From Paucihalobacter sp036825875 (GTDB lineage: Bacteria; Bacteroidota; Bacteroidia; Flavobacteriales; Flavobacteriaceae), in NCBI RefSeq assembly GCF_036825875.1, contig NZ_DAISXK010000010.1:10460-74459 (forward strand): a stretch of 64,000 nucleotides of DNA. The letters are read 5' to 3'. How positions within the stretch are numbered: the stretch's first letter is position 1; the number at the start of each line of letters is the position of its first letter. Under the pieces are notes generated by a model. That model searched no databases. It saw only the letters and a list, made by a program, of their open reading frames with translations, and was not told the origin of the DNA. Positions 24,273 through 34,271 of this stretch are shown piece by piece. The position numbers and the translations under genes were made by a program.

Positions 24273-24380
24273 GTGTTAATAACTAAGTGTTTACTTGTTG
24301 AAAACTGGCATTTCAACCATTGAATTTTGCAAGTTATCGAGTTTAGCGGGTTGATAGGCGAAAAAAATATGAAACATTCA

Positions 24381-24408
24381 TTGGCAGTGAGTTAAATTGT
24401 TATTTTTG
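24381..24408 (+). promoter_or_regulatory. Promoter of the 44-aa protein gene (TTG-N17-TATTTTTG)
   Basis: TTG at 24381-24383, 17 bases, then the exact -7 TATTTTTG at 24401-24408, 27 bases before the ATG. Confidence 0.55.
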
Positions 24409-24435
24409 TAGTGCTATTAATCAATATTTGTAAAA

Positions 24436-24570
24436 ATGAAAAAGTTACTATTCAGTGTAGTCGCTTTAGTTTTTGCTACTGTGTTATTAACAATTGACGA
24501 TTCAGACACTGTTAATGATAAAGAGTTGCAGGACGCAGTTGCCCAAATTGAGAACTTTAAAAAGTCTTAA
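24436..24570 (+). CDS. Tiny exported or membrane-anchored protein (44 aa)
   Basis: ATG at 24436 gives MKKLLFSVVALVFATVLLTI, a classic basic start plus hydrophobic helix, followed by the acidic tail DDSDTVNDKELQDAVAQIEN and FKKS. It is either a cleaved signal with a 20-odd-residue product, or a single-pass membrane peptide with an acidic exposed helix. It has its own consensus promoter and its own strong terminator, the layout of a dedicated small-protein gene. I do not recognise a family. Codon use resembles its neighbours. Confidence 0.7.
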   Translation: MKKLLFSVVALVFATVLLTIDDSDTVNDKELQDAVAQIENFKKS

Positions 24571-24619
24571 TTTATACTTCCGTTTTGATTCCTGCTTACA
24601 GCATAAATTTGGCGCTACA

Positions 24620-24661
24620 AAAGAAAGACAATAGGATTTATAATTCTATTGTCTTTTTTAT
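24620..24661 (+). terminator. Intrinsic terminator after the 44-aa gene
   Basis: Stem AAAGACAATAG / CTATTGTCTTT with an eleven-base loop and T-run. It lies 50 bp after the small gene and isolates it from the next gene. Confidence 0.75.
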
Positions 24662-24773
24662 TTAGTTAAAAATTAGGTGTTTAGTCAATAAATTCCTTAC
24701 TTTGTTCTTTATTGCCCCAAATGTGAACTTCAAATTGCTAGTTGTTAGGTCAAAATAGATGAGATTAATAGCA

Positions 24774-25442
24774 ATGAAAAATTCATATAAGTATACTTTA
24801 TTGAGTGTCATAACATGCTTTGTGATAACCCATAATACAAGAGCTCAACTGCCGGATTCAGAAATAAATAGGGCTGTAAAAAAGGCGTCATTTTTCGATT
24901 TTAGAGGTAGTAACATCCTTGACTTAGGTATAGGAACCTCGGTGCCCAATAACGATTTTGACAACCCGCTTTTTGAAATGTATTTTAAAGCTGGCTACAA
25001 ACGGTATTTAACATCACACATATTTTTATCGATTGATTATCATAAATTTAATCTTGCCAATGAGAATATTGCTAATAATGGTTTTATGTCATTCGATATC
25101 AATGTACATGCTATGCTACTTCCATACCAAAAGTTATCACCATTTTTATTTATAGGTTCAGGTTTTACTGCGTCTAACTATTTCGAGGACACCTTTCAAA
25201 AATTACAAGTTGGTACAGGTATAGAATATATGATAATAGAAAAGGTTGGTGTCACCTTATTTTCTGATTTTAATTATATGATTGACGACACTTTAGATGG
25301 TCTAGAGGCGGGCGACTCTAATGACACCTTCTTTAGATTAGGATTTGGGGTTAATTTTTATTTCGGAGGTTCAGCCAAAAAAGATGAGATTATGAGAAAT
25401 GTTCCAACCGTTATCAAATCCAACCCCATTCGTAACCGTTAA
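24774..25442 (+). CDS. Outer-membrane beta-barrel-like protein
   Basis: A 222-aa exported protein (signal peptide MKNSYKYTLLSVITCFVITHNTRAQ; a start five codons earlier at 24759 is also open). After the signal there are alternating short amphipathic strands (ILDLGIGTSVPNNDF, LFEMYFKAGYKRYL, IFLSIDYHKFNL, SFDINVHAMLLPY, LSPFLFIGSGFT, VTLFSDFNYMI and FFRLGFGVNFYFGG), typical of a small eight-stranded outer-membrane barrel. The C-terminal tail has basic and Asn/Pro residues. Located upstream of purM, with 39 bp between. Specific function unknown. Confidence 0.72.
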   Translation: MKNSYKYTLLSVITCFVITHNTRAQLPDSEINRAVKKASFFDFRGSNILDLGIGTSVPNNDFDNPLFEMYFKAGYKRYLTSHIFLSIDYHKFNLANENIANNGFMSFDINVHAMLLPYQKLSPFLFIGSGFTASNYFEDTFQKLQVGTGIEYMIIEKVGVTLFSDFNYMIDDTLDGLEAGDSNDTFFRLGFGVNFYFGGSAKKDEIMRNVPTVIKSNPIRNR

Positions 25443-25456
25443 TTAATTGCATTGTT

Positions 25457-25464
25457 TATTTTTG
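25457..25464 (+). promoter_or_regulatory. -7 element TATTTTTG upstream of purM
   Basis: Exact TAnnTTTG match 17 bases before the purM ATG. No clear -33 element. Confidence 0.4.
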
Positions 25465-25481
25465 TATCTTAAAATTCAAAA

Positions 25482-26660
25482 ATGAGCGATTCTACCAGTA
25501 AACGATATGCACAACGCGGCGTCTCGGCTTCAAAAGAAGATGTGCACAATGCTATTAAGAATGTAGATAAAGGTTTATTCCCAAAGGCTTTTTGTAAAAT
25601 TGTTCCAGATTATTTAACAAATGATGACGACTATTGTTTGGTAATGCATGCCGACGGTGCTGGTACCAAAAGTGCTTTAGCCTATATGTATTGGAAAACA
25701 ACTGGAGACATTTCCGTTTGGAAAGGCATCGCCCAAGATGCCCTCATTATGAATATTGACGACTTAATTTGCGTTGGTGCGACTGATAATATTATGTTGT
25801 CATCTACTATTGGTCGTAATAAGAACTTGATTCCTGGTGAAGTTATTGCCGCTCTTATAAATGGCACAGAAACGTTAATTCAAGATTTAAAACAGCACGG
25901 TATCACTATTCATTCTACAGGTGGTGAGACTGCCGATGTAGGCGATTTGGTGCGAACTATTATTGTAGATTCGACCGTAGTGGCAAGAATGAAAAGAAAA
26001 GATGTGATTGAGAATGCCAATATTAAAGCCGGTAATGTTATTGTAGGGTTGTCCTCTTATGGCCAAGCGACTTATGAATCCGAGTATAACGGCGGTATGG
26101 GTAGTAATGGCTTGACCTCGGCACGTCATGATGTATTCGATAAGTATTTAGCCAAATTGTTCCCGGAAAGTTTTGACGCTGCGGTTCCGAACGAATTGAT
26201 ATATTCAGGAAGTATAAAACTAACCGATGCTATTGAAGGTTCGCCTTTAAATGCAGGAAAATTGGTATTGTCACCCACAAGAACTTATGCGCCAGTTATA
26301 AAACAAATGCTTTCAAAATATAATTCAAAAGATATACATGGTATGGTGCATTGTTCTGGTGGTGCCCAAACGAAAGTTTTACACTTTATTGAAAAAAATC
26401 ACATCGTCAAGGACAATTTATTTCCAATTCCGCCATTATTTAAATTGATTCAGGAACAATCCAACACAAATTGGAAAGAAATGTACCAAGTTTTTAATTG
26501 CGGCCATCGAATGGAATTATATGTGAATCCAGAAATTGCCCAAGATCTTATCAATATCTCAAAGTCTTTTAATGTAGACGCTAAAATTATTGGTAAAGTG
26601 TTACCATCAGAAACAAAAAAATTAACTATCAACAGTGAATTTGGAAGCTTTGAATATTAA
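25482..26660 (+). CDS. purM: Phosphoribosylformylglycinamidine cyclo-ligase (AIR synthetase)
   Basis: ATP-dependent closure of the imidazole ring in purine synthesis. The 392-aa protein is the longer Bacteroidota form. Signatures: RYAQRGVSASKEDVH, HADGAGTKSALAYMYWKTTG, DALIMNIDDLICVGAT, HSTGGETADVGDLVRTIIVD, and a C-terminal FNCGHRMELYV ATP-binding segment. The active-site blocks are intact. Its final 26 bp overlap the open frame of the DUF3078 gene. No other purine gene is adjacent (folD, a one-carbon supplier, lies 2.3 kb downstream). Confidence 0.93.
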   Translation: MSDSTSKRYAQRGVSASKEDVHNAIKNVDKGLFPKAFCKIVPDYLTNDDDYCLVMHADGAGTKSALAYMYWKTTGDISVWKGIAQDALIMNIDDLICVGATDNIMLSSTIGRNKNLIPGEVIAALINGTETLIQDLKQHGITIHSTGGETADVGDLVRTIIVDSTVVARMKRKDVIENANIKAGNVIVGLSSYGQATYESEYNGGMGSNGLTSARHDVFDKYLAKLFPESFDAAVPNELIYSGSIKLTDAIEGSPLNAGKLVLSPTRTYAPVIKQMLSKYNSKDIHGMVHCSGGAQTKVLHFIEKNHIVKDNLFPIPPLFKLIQEQSNTNWKEMYQVFNCGHRMELYVNPEIAQDLINISKSFNVDAKIIGKVLPSETKKLTINSEFGSFEY

Positions 26661-27639
26661 ATCATCAATCAAACCCAACGTAAGCTTTATATTTTTCTTT
26701 CTTTTTTTAATTAGTTTTGAATATATAAGTGCCCAACCAGACTCGATTTTTTTTAAGAAGGATAAAAGTCTAGATATACCAACTTGGACACTTACGAAAA
26801 ATGCAGGTTTGAATATAAATCAGGTATCATTCACCAATTGGAATGCGGGTGGTGTTAATTCTATTTCCGCTACGATTTTTACAAGAACAGCGGCCAATTA
26901 TAAGTATAAACATATGTTTTGGAACTCTTCTTTAAATGCTAGATATGGTATAAATAAGCAGGAAAATATCGGACTTAGAAAAACGGATGATTTGTTTGAA
27001 ATCATTTCAAATTTCGGATATCAACAAGATACTTTGAGTAACTGGTATGCCTCGGCCAGGTTTAGTTTTTCTACTCAATTCTCAAACGGGTATAATTATC
27101 CAGATACCTCAACACCGATTTCTCAGTTAATGGCACCAGGATACCTGTTTTTTGGACTGGGTGTTGAATATGGTAAACGTATTGACAAAATGTCAATTTA
27201 TGCCTCGCCATTAACTTTGAAAACTACATTCGTGCTTGATAAAGAATTAGCCAACCAAGGTGCTTTTGGAGTAGAGCCGGCCGTTTTTGATGATCAAGGT
27301 AATGTTATAAGAAGCGGTAAAAAGATTAGGCGTGAGTTGGGGATATTGTTAGCCAATTCTTATATGTTTGAGCCGTTTGAAAATGTAAAAGTAAGAACCG
27401 TTACAAGCCTTTACACCGATTATATCAATAATTTTGGGAATATAGATATTGATTGGGAAGTTGTATTCGATTTTAAGGTAAATGAATATATTAGGGCGAC
27501 TTTTGGCTCACATATTCGGTATGACGATGACATAAAAAGGACTGTCGTTTTAGATGCTGAAAACGATATTACCGAAGAACGAGGTGCGAAAGTACAATGG
27601 CGACAACTTTTAGGAATTGGGGTGGCCATAGATTTTTAA
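26641..27639 (+). CDS. DUF3078 outer-membrane-associated protein
   Basis: An exported protein of about 330 aa with the DUF3078 pattern: PTWTLTKNAGLNINQVSFTNWNAGG at the start of the domain, RYGINKQENIGLRKTDD, and long beta-rich stretches suggesting an outer-membrane barrel. There is no ATG at the start. The open frame overlaps the end of purM and offers GTG 26635, TTG 26641 or TTG 26650; the true start is uncertain but non-ATG. The signal is SIKPNVSFIFFFLFLISFEY followed by ISAQ. Coupling to purM translation is likely. Confidence 0.82.
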   Translation: MEALNIKSSIKPNVSFIFFFLFLISFEYISAQPDSIFFKKDKSLDIPTWTLTKNAGLNINQVSFTNWNAGGVNSISATIFTRTAANYKYKHMFWNSSLNARYGINKQENIGLRKTDDLFEIISNFGYQQDTLSNWYASARFSFSTQFSNGYNYPDTSTPISQLMAPGYLFFGLGVEYGKRIDKMSIYASPLTLKTTFVLDKELANQGAFGVEPAVFDDQGNVIRSGKKIRRELGILLANSYMFEPFENVKVRTVTSLYTDYINNFGNIDIDWEVVFDFKVNEYIRATFGSHIRYDDDIKRTVVLDAENDITEERGAKVQWRQLLGIGVAIDF

Positions 27640-27722
27640 ATTTGATTTGTGACTGTTATAAAAACACTGAATTTCAGTTTAACTTAAGCGGTCAACGCTC
27701 ATTTAAAATTCTTAAAATATTG

Positions 27723-27730
27723 TATTTTTG
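27723..27730 (+). promoter_or_regulatory. -7 element TATTTTTG upstream of prfA
   Basis: Exact TAnnTTTG match 18 bases before the prfA ATG. No clear -33. Confidence 0.45.
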
Positions 27731-27748
27731 CGTTCACATTAAAATATC

Positions 27749-28825
27749 ATGTTAGAAAAACTAAATTTTATAAAACAACGCTTTGATGAAGTTGGTGATT
27801 TAATCATTCAACCAGATATCATGACTGATCAAAAGCGCTATATAAAACTAAATAAGGAATATAAAGACCTTAAACAAATTGTTGATAAACGCGAAATCTA
27901 TAAGGAATTAACTGATAATATTAGCGAAGCCGAAAGTATAATAGCCGATGGTAGTGATCCTGAAATGGTTGAAATGGCTCAAATGCAGTTAGAAGAAGCC
28001 AAAGCGCAACTACCCGCTTTGGAGGACAAAATAAGGTTTATGCTTATTCCTAAATCACCAGAAGATTCTAAAAATGCTGTTATAGAATTACGTGCTGGTG
28101 CTGGTGGTGATGAAGCTAGTATCTTTGCAGGAGATTTGTACAGAATGTACACCAAGTATTGCGAAAGCAAAGGTTGGAGTGTGAATGTGGTAGATTTTAA
28201 TGAAGGCACTTCCGGTGGTTATAAAGAAATTATTCTTGAAGTTAATGGCGATGATGTTTATGGAATCTTAAAGTTTGAAGCCGGTGTGCATCGCGTTCAA
28301 CGTGTGCCGCAAACAGAAACACAAGGTCGTGTACACACCAGTGCGGCAACGGTTATCGTTTTGCCTGAAGCCGAAGAGTTTGATTTGGAATTAGACATGA
28401 GCGAAGTGCGCATAGAACGCACCACTTCTACAGGTCCTGGTGGTCAGTCGGTAAACACTACTTATTCTGCTATTAAACTGCATCACGAACCAACTGGTAT
28501 GATAGTGAAGTGTCAGGACGAAAAATCATCCCACAAAAACCTAGAAAAAGCATTGAAAGTACTGCGTTCCAGATTATACGAGTTAGAGCTAGCAAAAAAA
28601 GAAGCAGCCGACTCAGAAAAGCGAAAAAGTATGGTTACAACAGGTGATAGAAGTGCTAAAATTAGAACATATAATTATCCCCAAGGTCGTGTAACCGATC
28701 ATAGAATTGGTTTAACACTCTACGATTTGTCCAATATTATGAATGGAGACATCCAGAAAATAATAGACGAATTGATGCTAGTTGAAAACACTGAAAAACT
28801 AAGAGCCTCGGAAGATGTGATGTAG
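27749..28825 (+). CDS. prfA: Peptide chain release factor 1
   Basis: Class I release factor that reads UAA and UAG. The 358-aa protein contains GAGGDEASIFAGDLYRMYTKYC, the PxT stop-codon-recognition tripeptide in RVPQTETQGRVHTS (RF2 would have SPF), and the catalytic GGQ in STGPGGQSVNTTYSA, followed by VKCQDEKSSHKN. All functional residues are present. It lies upstream of folD with a 112-bp gap that holds nothing else I can define. Together with prfC, the window supplies two parts of termination. Confidence 0.96.
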   Translation: MLEKLNFIKQRFDEVGDLIIQPDIMTDQKRYIKLNKEYKDLKQIVDKREIYKELTDNISEAESIIADGSDPEMVEMAQMQLEEAKAQLPALEDKIRFMLIPKSPEDSKNAVIELRAGAGGDEASIFAGDLYRMYTKYCESKGWSVNVVDFNEGTSGGYKEIILEVNGDDVYGILKFEAGVHRVQRVPQTETQGRVHTSAATVIVLPEAEEFDLELDMSEVRIERTTSTGPGGQSVNTTYSAIKLHHEPTGMIVKCQDEKSSHKNLEKALKVLRSRLYELELAKKEAADSEKRKSMVTTGDRSAKIRTYNYPQGRVTDHRIGLTLYDLSNIMNGDIQKIIDELMLVENTEKLRASEDVM

Positions 28826-28937
28826 TTTTAAGAATGAAATTAATGTTTAAAAAAGGTCAACTCTATAAAATATAGAAGAGTAAAACGATTAAGGTAAATC
28901 CGTATCTAAAACAACTAATTCATACAAATAACCAATT

Positions 28938-29819
28938 ATGACAATCCTAGACGGCCGAAAAGTAAGTAACGACATTAAAAATGAAATTACAGCACAAGTA
29001 AATAAAATGATAGCCAAGGGCGAAAAAGTACCACATTTGGCTGCTGTAATTGTGGGTAACGATGGTGCGAGTCTTACTTATGTGAATAGTAAAGTGAAAG
29101 CATGTGAGCGTGTTGGTTTTAAGTCAACAATGATTAGAATGTCTAATACAACCAGTGAGATTGAACTGCTTGAACAAATAGAAGAACTCAATCAGAATCC
29201 AGAAATTGATGGATTTATAGTTCAGCTACCGTTACCAAAACAAATCGATACCCAAAAAGTATTAATGACCGTTAACCCAGATAAAGATGTGGATGGTTTT
29301 CATCCGATGAATTTTGGAAAAATGGCATTAGATATGAGCACTTTTATTCCTGCAACACCCTTTGGAATCTTAGAATTATTAGAGAGATACAAGGTACAAA
29401 CCGATGGAAAGCACACCGTTATTATAGGTAGATCCCATATTGTTGGAAGACCAATGAGTATTCTAATGGGAAGAAAGGGATTTCCAGGAAATTCAACAGT
29501 CACATTGACTCACAGTCATACAAAAAATATAACGCAGATAACTTCGCAAGCTGATATTGTTATTTCTGCCTTAGGAGTACCTGGCTTTTTAAAAGCTGAA
29601 ATGATAAAAGACGGTGCCGTAATTATTGATGTTGGTATTACAAGAGTTCCCGATGAAACCTCAGAAAAAGGTTACTACATAACAGGCGATGTAGATTTTG
29701 AAAATGTAAGCAAAAAGGCAAGTTTTATAACGCCAGTTCCAGGTGGTGTTGGTCCAATGACCATCGCTATGTTGCTTAAAAATACGCTCTTAGCAAGGGA
29801 ACGGCATTTACTAAAATAA
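28938..29819 (+). CDS. folD: Bifunctional methylenetetrahydrofolate dehydrogenase/cyclohydrolase
   Basis: Makes 10-formyl-THF from methylene-THF. The 293-aa protein has the Tyr/Lys active-site helix TYVNSKVKACERVGF, QLPLPKQID, DKDVDGFHPMNFG, the NADP-binding GRSHIVGRPMSILMGRKG segment, and ITPVPGGVGPMTIAMLLKN at the end. It supplies one-carbon units for purine synthesis (purM is 2.3 kb upstream) and for formyl-Met. It is followed by a 200-bp gap before the von Willebrand A gene. No terminator of note. Confidence 0.95.
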   Translation: MTILDGRKVSNDIKNEITAQVNKMIAKGEKVPHLAAVIVGNDGASLTYVNSKVKACERVGFKSTMIRMSNTTSEIELLEQIEELNQNPEIDGFIVQLPLPKQIDTQKVLMTVNPDKDVDGFHPMNFGKMALDMSTFIPATPFGILELLERYKVQTDGKHTVIIGRSHIVGRPMSILMGRKGFPGNSTVTLTHSHTKNITQITSQADIVISALGVPGFLKAEMIKDGAVIIDVGITRVPDETSEKGYYITGDVDFENVSKKASFITPVPGGVGPMTIAMLLKNTLLARERHLLK

Positions 29820-30019
29820 GTTTATTCTTACATGTCAAATCTTTTAAACACACTTTAAAAGTAATTCAACAAAATAAAATTCAAGTCTTAATTTTATTTC
29901 TAAATTTACACATCATTACAAAAGATTAATAGCAATTATTTGGTTGGTTAATAGCATTTAGACCCAAATTTACACTTCTTTTATTCCTATAATGTATGGT
30001 TTAACCAAAATCAAACGTT

Positions 30020-33000
30020 ATGAATGCTATTAATTACTTCCTTTTATTGTTAGCACAATTTTTATATGTTTCTTCAATTTGTAAAAAATTATGCGTCAAG
30101 GCCATTGGCTTTTTTACTATCCTGCTTTTTCTAGGAATTGGACAAATACAAGCTCAGACTTTTTGTCCTTCTGGAACCCCTGGTAACAACTGTAATAGTT
30201 GTCCGGATTATTCGGTTAGCAACAATCCAAATTTAACGGTTGCTTGTCAGGATAATTTAAATATTACGATTATCATAGATGAATCTAACTCTTTAGCGGG
30301 TAGTCAGAATCTGGTTCGCGATGGTGTGTTAGCACTTCTTCAAAATCTAGAGTGTAACAACGTAAACGTAGCACTTATTGAATTTGGTTCCGTATCAGAT
30401 TACGTAATTCCATCTTATACTCCAGTAACACCAACTTTAATTGCATCGGTAAACAACTATTTTAACGGAATAGCTTTAAATGGTCAAACTTATACCGTGC
30501 CTCAACCAAATAATGTATTGGGTGGTACTAATTGGCAAGCTGCCCTTATACGAGCTAATGCCCTTCCAACCGCAGACTTGGTTTTTATGATAACAGACGG
30601 CGTACCAACAACCTATACGGTTAACGCAAATCAACCCGGCTCTAGTTATGATTTTTGTGGAAATGGTTCTACTACTGAAGAAGCTGAAATTTATAATCCT
30701 GTTCAATTGGCAAATGCTATTAAGGCAAAAGGTTCTAAAATGTTTATTTTAGGAGTGGGAAGTGATTTAAGCCTTAGTTTAATTCAAGATATTTCAGGAA
30801 ACACACAATTCGACCCTAATTCAGGAGGCAATGCTGGAAGTGTTGCCACTTCCGATTATGCTGTTGCCAACAATATCAATGATTTAGGTGATAGTTTGGC
30901 GTCACTTTCAGCGAATTTATGTCCTTTAGTGACAGAACTTGTGGCCACTCCAGTTTGTGGCGAAGGCGCCTCTAATGGAACTATAACTGTCAATATAACA
31001 ACGAATGCGGATGCCCCTTATACTATTACCATTAATGAAGGTACTCCAATTGTAACAAATAATGCGCAGACAGTGGTAGGAGGATTACCAGCGGGATCTT
31101 ATGAGGTTACTGTGTCAGCTACCGATATTTGTTTTGAAATAGCTACCAGCACGGTTCAGGTTACCGTACAAACGCCAAACGACGCTGGCGAGAATGGAGC
31201 TTTAGAAATATGTGATGGTGAAACCTTTACTACGGAAGATTTATTTAATGCTTTAAATGGTGACCCCGATGAAGGTGGAGCTTGGAGTCCTGCATTAACT
31301 GGTGCAGGAACTTACACCTACACTATAGTAGGTGATAATGTTTGTGAAGGTGATACGGCTGAGGTTGTGGTAACTGAAGTTACTGTTGAAGTCGATATAC
31401 TTTCAAATGTTGAAGCTTGTGATGAGTATGAGTTGCCTGTACTAACCAGTGGAAATTATTTTACAGCTCCAAATGGTGAAGGAAATGCACTTAGCGCTGG
31501 AAATCTTATTAAAGAAACTGCAACTATTTATATATTTAGTCCAGCAGTTGGACCCTGTCCATCCGCAGAAAGTAGCTTTACTGTCACAATCAACGATACG
31601 CCATTAGCTGACAATCCATCCGATGTAGAATCTTGCGATGAATACGAACTACCAGCGTTAACCAATGGTAACTACTTCACAGGACCAAACGGCACAGGCA
31701 CAGCATTAAGCGCAGGCGATAAGATTACGACCACCCAAACCATCTATGTTTACACAGCAGCCAGTGGCTCATGTGAAGATGCAGAGAACAGTTTTGAAGT
31801 CACAATCAACGATACGCCATTAGCTGACAATCCATCCGATGTAGAATCTTGCGNNNNNNNNNNNNNNNNNNNNNNNNNNNNNNNNNNNNNNNNNNNNNNN
31901 NNNNNNNNNNNNNNNNNNNNNNNNNNNNNNNNNNNNNNNNNNNNNNNNNNNNNGTCACAATCAACGATACGCCATTAGCTGACAATCCATCCGATGTAGA
32001 ATCTTGCGATGAATACGAACTACCAGCGTTAACCAATGGTAACTACTTCACAGGACCAAACGGCACAGGCACAGCATTAAGCGCAGGCGATAAGATTACG
32101 ACCACCCAAACCATCTATGTTTACGCAGAAACAAATACGAATCCAAATTGTTTTGCAGAAAATAGTTTTGAGGTAACAATTAATGAAAGTCCTGTTGTAG
32201 ATATTAAAGCACAAAATCCAATATGTATCGATGCAGATTCAATTCAATTAGAGGCTACTCCAATAGGTGGAACTTTTAGTGGGTCTGGTGTAAGTGGAAA
32301 TGGAATTTTCAACCCTCAAATGGCTGGTGTAGTAATCACAACCATTACATATGATTTTACGGATGAGAATGGTTGTTTCAGCACCGTTGAAATTGAAATT
32401 GAAGTTATAGCACTTCCGTTATTCATAGAAGTTGATGAACCAGAATGTGATGAAGTTTTCGGAACTTATTCAGTTGAATTAATAGTGACTAAAGGAACTG
32501 TTACATCTAACTTTGGTGATCCAGTAGACAATGGCGATAACAATTGGACTATTGTAAACATTCCAGTAGGCCAGAATATAGTGGTAACAGTCGCCGATGA
32601 AATAGGTTGCGAAAACAGTATTGAAGTTGTTGCTCCTGAATGCATCTGCATCGAACTTGATTATTCTTTCACTGATATCACTTGTTTCGGACTTAACGAT
32701 GGTAAGATCATAGTAGATTTCGTAACTGAAGGAGCAACAGTTACAGTCAACGGCGAACCCTACAACCCAAATACTCATTATGCCCCTGGAGCGTACACTA
32801 TTGAAGCATTCTTTGAAGGTAATGATGATGAAAGATGTTTTATCGAGGCAACTTTTGAACTTACGGAACCTGATCAAGTGGATGTTCAAGTTTCATCAAC
32901 TAATGTAAGTTGCTTTGGAGCTGCAGATGGCACCATAACTATCGATTTCTTAAGTGAAGGTGCAACTTATACCATTAAAAAGAGTGGCTTTGGAGCTGAT

Positions 33001-33753
33001 TTAAGTGGTCAGGATACTTTTGGTCCAGGATGGTATGTAATAGAAGCAACGATTCCTGGTCCTGAAACAGAAGGCGAATCACTAGAAAACGGTTCATTAA
33101 ATAGAGCAGTTAATCCTTGTATCGATACAGTTATTGTTACTATTAATGAGCCAGAACCAATTGAGTGTGAAATTATCCCTGGATTTAATCCTGATAAATA
33201 TGCCTGTGGTGAGCATAAACAGAATTATCTAGAAGTTATTTCAACTGGTGGAGTAGGTGAACTAGAATATAACTGGACAGCTACAAATGGAAAAGGATGG
33301 GAAATATTCCAAGGGAATGGTACAGATAAAATATACTTTACAATGGGCTATGGTACAGAGATTTTCACTGTCGAAATTACAGATGAAAATGGTTGTGTTA
33401 CGACATGCACTTATGAAATAACATCAAATTGTGGCACAAAGCAAAGTAATACAAAACCAAATTTAATGTACGGTTGGAACATGTTAAGCAGAAACTCCAT
33501 AGAGCCAATACAGTTGTATCCTAATCCGGTTAAAGAGGCATTGAATATTAAAGTATTGCAAAATCTAGATACCGAGTTAACTGTAGAAATATTTGATCTT
33601 ATCGGAGCTAGAGCTTTTGCTCAATCATATAAAACTGTAAAGGAAAATCAAGTAATAAATGTTGATTTCTCTGAATTCAAGAGTAATGTTTACTACATTA
33701 AGTTTTCAACTAAACACGAATCATTTATCAAAAAAGTGATATTAGATAAATAA
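30020..33753 (+). CDS. T9SS-secreted von Willebrand A protein with tandem Cys-Asp repeats (sequence gap inside)
   Basis: One gene split by a 100-N gap (31854-31953). Layout: a long signal region with two hydrophobic stretches (residues 1-46); a von Willebrand A domain with MIDAS residues in DESNS (about 84) and MITDGVP; an immunoglobulin-like region; a block of about 72-aa repeats containing VESCDEYELPALTNGN and TALSAGDKITTTQTIYVY (one divergent copy, then near-identical copies before, in and after the gap); further Ig-like domains; and a type A sorting domain from PIQLYPNPVKEA to the end. The halves are in different frames only because the N run has a nominal length. Probably a surface adhesin. 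Confidence 0.85.
31367..32172 (+). repeat. Tandem 216-bp repeat block inside the von Willebrand A gene
   Basis: Units begin about 31367 (divergent), 31583, 31799 (cut by the gap after 55 bp) and 31954. Bases 31583-31753 and 31954-32124 are identical over 171 bp. The period 31583 to 31799 is 216 bp (72 codons). Such exact copies explain the assembly gap. Confidence 0.9.
31854..31953. other. Assembly gap (100 N)
   Basis: Run of exactly 100 N, the usual placeholder for unknown length. The frames on both sides require a true length of 3k+2. Completing one repeat unit needs 161 bp, which meets this rule. Confidence 0.95.
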
Positions 33754-33781
33754 GTAATCTTATTGATTTGATAGCAACTTT

Positions 33782-33821
33782 CATTGCCCCTAACTAAATT
33801 AGTTAGGGGCAATGTTTTTTT
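33782..33821. terminator. Bidirectional intrinsic terminator
   Basis: Long perfect stem CATTGCCCCTAACTAA / TTAGTTAGGGGCAATG, T-rich to the right and A/T-rich to the left, between convergent genes. Confidence 0.85.
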
Positions 33822-34242
33822 ATTGAGCAAATAACTGATCTAAATCTTTAAAAGCCTTAAACTCTAAAGCGTTTCCGGCTGGGTCATAAAAAAACATAGT
33901 GGTTTGCTCGCCCACTAGACCTTCATAGCGAATATAGGGTTCGATAACGAACTTTACCGATTTTGCTTTTAAGTGATTTGCGAAATTCTCAAATTCATTC
34001 CACGGTAACACTACGCCATAATGTGGCACAGGTACATCTTTTCCGTCCACTGGATTGGTATGTAAAGTTTCCTCCGTTTTTGGTTTATGATGAATCACAA
34101 GTTGGTGGCCAAAAAAATTAAAATCTACCCAATGATCGCTGCTTCTGCCTTCTTTACAGTTTAAAACATCTCTGTAAAAAACACGGCATTCATCTAAATT
34201 GTGTACTGGAATAGCAATATGAAAAGGTGAAAGTTTGTTCAT
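33820..34242 (-). CDS. VOC family (glyoxalase/dioxygenase-like) protein
   Basis: A 140-aa single-domain vicinal-oxygen-chelate protein. The beta-alpha-beta-beta-beta modules are visible: FHIAIPVHNLDECRVFYRDVLNC at the start and TTMFFYDPAGNALEFKAF at the end, with candidate metal ligands His (HIAIPV), His in HYGVVL and Glu in NALEFK. The reaction is unknown. It is last in a tight minus-strand run that starts at the HerA-like gene, with 29 bp to rluF. Ends at a strong terminator. Confidence 0.85.
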   Translation of the reverse strand: MNKLSPFHIAIPVHNLDECRVFYRDVLNCKEGRSSDHWVDFNFFGHQLVIHHKPKTEETLHTNPVDGKDVPVPHYGVVLPWNEFENFANHLKAKSVKFVIEPYIRYEGLVGEQTTMFFYDPAGNALEFKAFKDLDQLFAQ

Positions 34243-34271
34243 AAGTATTGATTTTTAATTTGAGAGAAGTT

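Noticed and set aside
28826..28937. Riboswitch upstream of folD
   Set aside because: No recognisable tetrahydrofolate-type fold or terminator in the 112-bp gap.
31583..32124. CRISPR-like array or mobile repeats
   Set aside because: The repeats are 216-bp coding units in frame, without short repeats and unique spacers.
30020..33753. Two separate genes on either side of the 100-N gap
   Set aside because: The same repeat family flanks the gap, the second part has no start or signal peptide, and the sorting domain belongs to the same kind of secreted protein.
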